Shown: piece by piece, positions 13,366-18,332 of the stretch | Numbering within the stretch: position 1 is the stretch's first letter | How the letters are laid out: every line of letters begins with the position of its first letter | NCBI GenBank assembly: GCA_029260155.1 | Contig: JAJDDU010000568.1 | Span: forward strand, 1-18,332 | Origin: Phycisphaerae bacterium | GTDB taxonomy: Bacteria; Planctomycetota; Phycisphaerae; UBA1845 | Direction: 5' to 3' | DNA length: 18,332 nt | Notes under the pieces: generated by a model | What the model was told of the DNA's origin: nothing | Databases searched by the model: none | What the model saw: the letters and a program-made list of their open reading frames with translations, nothing else | Made by a program: the position numbers and the translations under genes

Positions 13366-15963
13366 TCACGGCCGGTCGGGTAGCGATTGGCCGTCCCAGG
13401 GCAGTGTTGCGTTGCCCGTGCCTTGGATCAACTGTCTGAGCGCAAGCAAATCGAACGGCGTCACCTCGTTATCGCGGTCGATGTCGACGAAATCCCGATC
13501 TTCGCCCTGGGCGGGTTCGATTAGCCCGTTGATAAACTGCCGAAAACGCAACAAGTCGAACGGTTGCACGCCGCCGCTCTGATCAATATCGCACGGAAGG
13601 AAGCCGATATCGACGCGATCGGCCTCATCGATCCCCGGACCCTGGTTGCCTGCGATTGTGATGCGATTGCCGGCGAGATCCTCGACGTTCGCGACAATCG
13701 TCGTCCAGTGCTGCAGTGGAATCGGGGCTGAGAGCGTTAGCGCAACGAGCGGGTTTTCGGTGGCATCCACTTGAACAACAGCCGGATGCGTGTCGCCGGT
13801 GCTGCTGACGGTGAACGCTTGCGGCGTGAGGTCGCCGCCGCCGACCGCGCGAACCTGTTCGGTGAATTCGACGACCAACGTCTCGATTCCGAGGTCGAGA
13901 GATTCCCCATCGCTGCTTTCGGCCCGCGGGTCCACGTATCCTGAGAAGGGCCGCGTCGCACTGTCGTCGCTGTGCAAGACGGCTGGCGGCGTCTGATCGT
14001 CGCAGTGCACCAGCACGATCGAGAGCGCATCGATAGCGGCTTCAACAACCGAACCGGGATCCTCATCGGAGGCGGTAAACCGCACGCGCATTTGATCGCG
14101 CGACTTGAGGATCTGCGACGTGTCGAATACTGCGGAAATCCATCCGCCGTGGACACCGGGCCCAGTCGGGCCGACGGTTTCGATATTGACCCAATCATCA
14201 CCGCCGTTGTCGGACAACTCGACTACGAAAACATCGCTCTCGGGTGCGGCGCCAGTATCGTTCGAGTACCAGCGCGCGTAGCTGAGCATGGGGATGCCTT
14301 CGCCGGACACATCGAAGATGGGTGATGTGAGGATCGTCGATCCACCGTCGACATCGGAGTTTCCGTCGGTGTTGTCGGTCAGGAAGCAACTCCCCGAGCC
14401 GTCGAAGTCCGTCGGCGGGTCTCCGCGATCCCCGCCGCCGACCGGCACGCCGACCTGCCATTGACCGTCGCTCGCGTCGCCGGAGACCTGGTAGCCAGCC
14501 GCTGTTTGGAAATCTTCATCCACGATGGTGTCCAGGGCTTGGCCACCGAACGCCTGATGCGATTCGGCCGGGGCGCCCAGCGGATCGGTCGCAGTGTGCC
14601 CTCCCAGGGTATCCAGCGAGACGAAGTATGCGACCACGCTGCCGCAGGGTGCCGGCGAAATCAACGCCTCAAAAAGGTCATCGCCGAGATGGATCATTGG
14701 AGTGCTCGACGTAGGACCGCCGTCGACGGATGTGAGAAGCGTCGCTGTCTCGGGGTCGGGCGGATCGTCAACACTGGTGACCTGCACTTGAAGCAAAGCG
14801 CCCTCTTGAGGGCTCACCAAGTCGATGAGGCCAAGCGGGTACTGGAAACCGATGCCGAGGCATGTCAGCACTTCCAACTGCAGTGCGGCGATGGTGATCA
14901 ACGTGCCTTCGTTCGTGGAATCGGGCGAGCTGCCACAGCCGCCGTGCGTGTGAATGCCGATCGTTCTCTCGGTTGCGATATCGACGATCGATGAGCCGCT
15001 GTTGCCGCCCTGCGTGTCAGCCCGGTGAGAAACCGACCCGTCGAAGTCCAGCACCGGTCCGAAGCTGATCTGCTGCGTCTGGTTGGCTGCCCCGGTGTCG
15101 ACACCGTATCCGATGATTTGAATATCCACCGGCAACGGGGGCATTTCGGATGCGAGCGGTGACAAGGCCTGCTGGGCTTCGTGCGGCAGCATACCGGTTT
15201 CGGTGTTCGCGAAAACTCGGAAGTGCCCCCAGTCGTTTCCGATGCCAGATGCTGTGCCCGCCTCGCTGGCAGAATCCACGGCGTACTGATCCTCCGGGCC
15301 TGGGTGCTGAACCGCACCGCCCGGCAACGAAAGTGGGACGTTGAACTCGACAGCGTCGTTTGAGCCGAGGCAGTGCCCAGCGGTCACCATACAACTCGAT
15401 GCGTTGTAGATCGTGGCCGTGCAGCCCGCGGGGGCCAGCCGTCCGATCGAGGGCTCGTCGGACGGGATGCGATCATCAGTGTCGCCGCATTGCGTAAGCA
15501 GCGTCGGCGCTGCGGGGCTCAGTCCGAGCACGACCGAAGCGATACGGAGGAAGTTTCCGCTGGTGGCGGGCGCCGTGACCAACTCGACGGTAACGGCGGA
15601 GCCGTTGAAATAGGCGCTGCTCAACCGCCATTGATCAAGGTGTTTGGCTCGGAGATGCTGCGACTTTCCGTCCGCGGCCGACGTGACGCGGATGAAACTG
15701 TCGCCATCGAGGTGTGCATCTGCGAAGTGCAGGCGCGTCCAGGCTGCCGTTTCATCCACCTGAACAACTGTCGCATATGCGCTGTGGTACGCATCGGAAA
15801 TGTTCGCGTGGACGCCCGATGTGCGTGATAGCGGGACGTGCTCGCTTGGAAACGGGCTCATCTGTGCACGGGTCACGCCGGCGACCAGGAGCGCGATGGC
15901 CAAAGCAACTCGAAACTCTCCAAGAGCCGGTCTCATGTTTCGGGCTGGGTTGATCTCGCGCAT
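13366..15963 (-). CDS. Secreted S1-type serine protease with accessory beta modules and C-terminal dockerin
   Basis: The 865-residue protein begins with a signal peptide (about 1-33, ending 'GVTRAQ'). The peptidase S1 (trypsin/V8-like) catalytic triad is His197 in 'MVTAGHC', Asp244 in 'GNDWGHF' and Ser322 in 'GGNSGSS', with 'GIHTHGGC' after it. Residues about 394-655 carry the same module as the choice-of-anchor B protein ('TSVDGG', 'APCGSVVAYFVS', 'DFDGSGSCFLTDN', 'DVDGGSTILTSP'). A Big-like domain ('TLVVEFTEQV', 'DLAGNRI') follows. The C-terminus has two dockerin EF-hand loops, 'DIDQSGGVQPFD' and 'DIDRDNEVTPFD', each followed by 'LLRFRQFI' or 'LLALRQLI'. ATG 15963 is preceded by GGGGGAG with short spacing. 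It is convergent with the lipoprotein gene, with eight bases between stops. Extracellular proteolysis of glutamate-type or other sites is inferred; specificity is unknown. Confidence 0.92.
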   Translation of the reverse strand: MREINPARNMRPALGEFRVALAIALLVAGVTRAQMSPFPSEHVPLSRTSGVHANISDAYHSAYATVVQVDETAAWTRLHFADAHLDGDSFIRVTSAADGKSQHLRAKHLDQWRLSSAYFNGSAVTVELVTAPATSGNFLRIASVVLGLSPAAPTLLTQCGDTDDRIPSDEPSIGRLAPAGCTATIYNASSCMVTAGHCLGSNDAVEFNVPLSLPGGAVQHPGPEDQYAVDSASEAGTASGIGNDWGHFRVFANTETGMLPHEAQQALSPLASEMPPLPVDIQIIGYGVDTGAANQTQQISFGPVLDFDGSVSHRADTQGGNSGSSIVDIATERTIGIHTHGGCGSSPDSTNEGTLITIAALQLEVLTCLGIGFQYPLGLIDLVSPQEGALLQVQVTSVDDPPDPETATLLTSVDGGPTSSTPMIHLGDDLFEALISPAPCGSVVAYFVSLDTLGGHTATDPLGAPAESHQAFGGQALDTIVDEDFQTAAGYQVSGDASDGQWQVGVPVGGGDRGDPPTDFDGSGSCFLTDNTDGNSDVDGGSTILTSPIFDVSGEGIPMLSYARWYSNDTGAAPESDVFVVELSDNGGDDWVNIETVGPTGPGVHGGWISAVFDTSQILKSRDQMRVRFTASDEDPGSVVEAAIDALSIVLVHCDDQTPPAVLHSDDSATRPFSGYVDPRAESSDGESLDLGIETLVVEFTEQVRAVGGGDLTPQAFTVSSTGDTHPAVVQVDATENPLVALTLSAPIPLQHWTTIVANVEDLAGNRITIAGNQGPGIDEADRVDIGFLPCDIDQSGGVQPFDLLRFRQFINGLIEPAQGEDRDFVDIDRDNEVTPFDLLALRQLIQGTGNATLPWDGQSLPDRP

Positions 15964-16188
15964 GGTCTCCCCCGCAGAGTAGTTTTGCTGTCGGTAGCCA
16001 ATCGAGTATTCAGTCGCCGGACCCGACCACCGGGTGCGGACGCTGAGGCTACTCCATCATAGCAAGTCGGGTTGCCCCTTCACAAGCGCCTTGTATTTGG
16101 TTCGCCGTGCTGAATCGGATACTCTGGGAGCGACCGTACTGAACGCGACCGGTTGGTGCGTTTTGCTCGGGCTTGCGAGGGAGCGGTT
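15964..16188. promoter_or_regulatory. Divergent intergenic region, promoters expected but not resolved
   Basis: These 225 bases lie between the divergent protease and membrane-protein genes, so each must have its promoter here. A loose match exists on the plus strand (TTGGTT near 16097 and GATACT near 16118), but its spacing of 15 is short. No operator or strong hairpin was found. Confidence 0.3.
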
Positions 16189-17523
16189 TTGTCGTCTGAT
16201 CGTGAGGTAGACGTTCAACCTGTCCCGGTGGCTTCGATGGCGCTGGGCGCTTTGGCTGCCGCACTTCTGTGGTTGAGCTTCGCTCAGGCGTGGTGGAACC
16301 CCATTCAGGATCCGGATGTCTTCTGGCAGATGTGGGCGGGCGATCAGATGCGTTCGGGCGTCTTCCCGCGAACGAACTCGTTCTCGTGGACCGCGCCCGA
16401 TACGCCCTGGACACCGCACGCGCCGCTGGTGGGTCTTGCGTACTCTCTCGCCGGCTTACAGCGCATCGCGGTGGTCCGCTGGATCGTCGTATCGGCCACT
16501 GCGCTCCTGATCGCGTGTCTCGCCTATCGGAAGGACGCGGGCTTGGCCACGGTCTTCGCGATAGTCTGGAGCGTCTGCCTGGTGACGTTCGGTCGTACGG
16601 AGCGTGCATTGAGCTGGGGCAATCTCATGCTCGCGCTGGTCGCGGTGTTGCTCTTTCGCGTGAAGGAAGAACGCGGATGGCGCCTCCCGCTCGCGGCCAT
16701 CGTCGTGGCGGTTTGGGCGAACACGCACGGGTCGTTTGTGATCGGCATCATGATGATCGGGCTGTGTCGATGGCGGTGGGGCCTCGTGGCCGCATTCCTG
16801 TGCCTGATCAACCCCAGCGGCGTTGGACTGTTTGGGTTGTTGCTCGGATACGGTCTGGGACAAGAGGCGGAGCTGTTCGTGCACAGCGCGGTGCCGGAAT
16901 GGCGTGCGCTCGATCTCACCGGGTGGCTGGGATGGCTGCGTCTGACCTGTCTGGCATCGTCCGGGTACTTGCTCATTCGCGACAAGCAATGGCGTTCCGT
17001 GATCTTGTGGTCCGCCATTGGCATACTCGCGCTGCGTCACCAACGGTTCTTCGACATCTTCGGAATTGCAATTCTACCACAGGTCGCGGACGCCCTCGCG
17101 CGTCGCCTACCGTCCAAGGCGATTCTCCATCCTCTGCCCATTCTCGGCTGCGTGCTCCTGATGCCCGCGCTGAGCGTTCCGCGCGGCGTGATCGACGAAA
17201 ACACCTTCCCTGTCGATCTTCTCGACAAGGTGCCTCGCAATGGGCGATTGTGGAACGACTTCGCTCTCGGTGGTTGGCTGGGCTATCATGGCCGGGCTTG
17301 TTTCTGGGACTCAAGAAACGACTGCTATCCACTCGCGATCCTCGAAGACGGGCGGCGCGTGGAACTGCATGAACCCGGGTGGCAGGAAGTGCTCGATCAA
17401 CGGGGTGTAGAAAGCATGCTCACAACCGACGCTCGCAAGATCAAAGACCTCAATGACGCGGGTTGGCGCGAACTGGGTCGCGACGGAAATCACACACTTC
17501 TTGCTCGGACGCCGGAGTCATGA
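16189..17523 (+). CDS. Multi-pass membrane protein, GT-C glycosyltransferase-like
   Basis: The 444-residue protein has about nine or ten hydrophobic segments and a soluble C-terminal tail of about 120 residues. After the first helix is 'NPIQDPDVFWQMWAGDQM', followed by 'GVFPRTNSFSWT' and 'WTPHAP'. This is the pattern of large families of uncharacterised bacterial membrane proteins, where an acidic DxD in the first external loop recalls GT-C glycosyltransferases. The tail contains 'NGRLWNDFALGGWLGYHG' and 'CFWDSRNDCYP', also recurrent in that group. TTG 16189 was chosen because GAGGGAG lies just upstream; in-frame TTG 16153, GTG 16156 and ATG 16237 are alternatives. Its stop overlaps the start of the mannosyltransferase-like gene (ATGA), so the two are probably coupled and act on the same glycan or lipid-linked sugar. 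The acceptor and donor are unknown. Confidence 0.75.
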   Translation: MSSDREVDVQPVPVASMALGALAAALLWLSFAQAWWNPIQDPDVFWQMWAGDQMRSGVFPRTNSFSWTAPDTPWTPHAPLVGLAYSLAGLQRIAVVRWIVVSATALLIACLAYRKDAGLATVFAIVWSVCLVTFGRTERALSWGNLMLALVAVLLFRVKEERGWRLPLAAIVVAVWANTHGSFVIGIMMIGLCRWRWGLVAAFLCLINPSGVGLFGLLLGYGLGQEAELFVHSAVPEWRALDLTGWLGWLRLTCLASSGYLLIRDKQWRSVILWSAIGILALRHQRFFDIFGIAILPQVADALARRLPSKAILHPLPILGCVLLMPALSVPRGVIDENTFPVDLLDKVPRNGRLWNDFALGGWLGYHGRACFWDSRNDCYPLAILEDGRRVELHEPGWQEVLDQRGVESMLTTDARKIKDLNDAGWRELGRDGNHTLLARTPES

Positions 17524-18332
17524 ATGATCGGGCTTGCATTCGAACGGACGATTCCATTTCCGAAAAGAGGCGACTGTTCTTCAACACGCTCGTTGTGGCA
17601 ATCTCCATTCGTATGCTAATAGCGTGCGTTCTAGGGTTGTGGGAATTCGCGTCACCGACCCCGCCGCATCCCAATCGCGCCCACTACATCAACATGACGC
17701 CGAACCTGACATTGGGTGGGCAACTGTTCGTTAAGTGGGACAGTTACTGGTACCTCAACATCGTCGACAATGGATACGAGACGCATGCAGAGGGGACGGG
17801 ATCCTCCAATCTGGCTTTTGCGCCCCTCTACCCGGCTTGTATCTATGTCTTGACGCGCATCGGCATTGAGGCGTGGATTGGCGGCGCGGTAATATCGATT
17901 GCCTGCTATCTGGCGATGCTCTACTACTTGTATGAACTCGGCGCCGCAGTTCATTCCCCGCATCTTGGGCGCGCACTGATGATCTTCACGAGCGTGTTTC
18001 CGTCGGCGTGGGTCCTTCACATGGTATATGCCGAGTCGATGTTCTGTATGTTCTTGACGGCGTTTCTCTTCCACTACGCCAAAGACAACTACCTTCGAGC
18101 TGGTGTCTTTGCCTTGCTGCTTCCACTGACCCGCGTTATAGGGATCGTCGTCGTTCCGGCGCTCATGGCGGACTTGGCGTTGCGCATGTGGAAAAAGGGG
18201 GATATTCGGCGAGCGTGGGGACCACTCGTCGGCGCAGTCGCCGGCGTCGCAGTTCTGGGGGTTGTCTACACCTCATTCGTCGGCACGCCCGCGCCGTTCT
18301 TGGATGCCGGGGCTGATTGGCCGTCACGAGCG
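17520..18332 (+). CDS. PIG-V-like mannosyltransferase family membrane protein (5' 271 codons; 3' end outside window)
   Basis: The frame is open to the window edge, so the gene is partial. The ATG at 17520 shares ATGA with the stop of the upstream membrane-protein gene. After a hydrophobic N-terminal helix (about 22-41), residues about 71-86 read 'VKWDSYWYLNIVDNGY', then 'NLAFAPLYPACIYVL' (97-111). This is the signature of the PIG-V/GPI mannosyltransferase 2-like family, in which W-D-x-x-W-Y in the first luminal loop is the likely catalytic site. Several further membrane segments follow, including a 'VFPSAWVLHMVYAES' motif typical of the family. Bacterial members are thought to use polyprenyl-phosphate sugars for envelope glycans. 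The sugar and acceptor are unknown. Confidence 0.85.
   Translation, partial: MNDRACIRTDDSISEKRRLFFNTLVVAISIRMLIACVLGLWEFASPTPPHPNRAHYINMTPNLTLGGQLFVKWDSYWYLNIVDNGYETHAEGTGSSNLAFAPLYPACIYVLTRIGIEAWIGGAVISIACYLAMLYYLYELGAAVHSPHLGRALMIFTSVFPSAWVLHMVYAESMFCMFLTAFLFHYAKDNYLRAGVFALLLPLTRVIGIVVVPALMADLALRMWKKGDIRRAWGPLVGAVAGVAVLGVVYTSFVGTPAPFLDAGADWPSRA

Noticed and set aside
12515..13369. Minus-strand open frame opposite the lipoprotein gene
   Set aside because: Its translation is Arg/His-rich without domains, whereas the plus strand has a PKD domain and a start overlapping the citF stop.
16097..16123. Possible sigma-70 promoter TTGGTT/GATACT
   Set aside because: The -35 and -10 elements are weak and the 15-base spacing is short; not reliable without transcript data.

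Overview
The window is a GC-rich bacterial segment with a planctomycete flavour, most likely from the Phycisphaerae or a neighbouring Planctomycetota lineage. The basis is the style of the secreted proteins: a choice-of-anchor B beta-propeller, 'DCNGNGVPDEC' and 'GACC...GTYMGDGTSC' cysteine motifs, dockerin-like EF-hand repeats, cohesin-like beta domains and a PKD lipoprotein. A eukaryotic-type Ser/Thr kinase and a REP/RAYT element are also present. The taxonomic assignment is inference. No rRNA, tRNA, CRISPR array or prophage is visible.

Layout. 1-2865 (-) is a large secreted LVIVD/choice-of-anchor B protein whose 3' end runs off the window. 3146-5063 (+) is a divergent secreted protein with dockerin-like and cohesin-like modules. 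It is split into two frames by a run of ten G at 3469-3478. A perfect hairpin terminator (5077-5100) separates it from a minus-strand block that reads, in transcription order: JAMM/Mec-type metallopeptidase (9838-9398), cysteine synthase (9335-8391), metallophosphoesterase (8289-7465), Ser/Thr kinase (7176-6286) and an SDR nucleotide-sugar epimerase (6099-5161).

9915-10073 (+) is a 52-residue exported peptide. It is followed by a REP/RAYT locus: a REP-type hairpin, a REP-associated tyrosine transposase (10147-10749), then two more REPs in inverted orientation, one carrying a compensatory base-pair change. Next come a citrate lyase alpha-subunit homologue (10935-12491) without its usual citD/citE partners and a PKD lipoprotein gene that overlaps the citF stop codon. 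A convergent minus-strand gene encodes an 865-residue secreted S1-type protease with two canonical dockerin loops (15963-13366). The window ends with two overlapping plus-strand membrane-protein genes: a GT-C-like protein of unknown function and a partial PIG-V-like mannosyltransferase.

How the parts relate. Three secreted proteins share modules. The choice-of-anchor B protein and the protease share a region of about 255 residues. The choice-of-anchor B protein and the frameshifted protein share a cysteine-rich dockerin-like tail. The protease has ordinary dockerin loops, and the frameshifted protein has two cohesin-like repeats. The adjacent JAMM peptidase and cysteine synthase resemble the Mec/CysM part of the sulfur-carrier cysteine pathway of actinobacteria, but no CysO-like carrier gene is present here. 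Nothing in the window is a clearly new defence or mobile system. The best leads are the cysteine-substituted dockerins, the G10 frameshift, the solitary citF/lipoprotein pair, the mec-cysK pair and the RAYT/REP locus.
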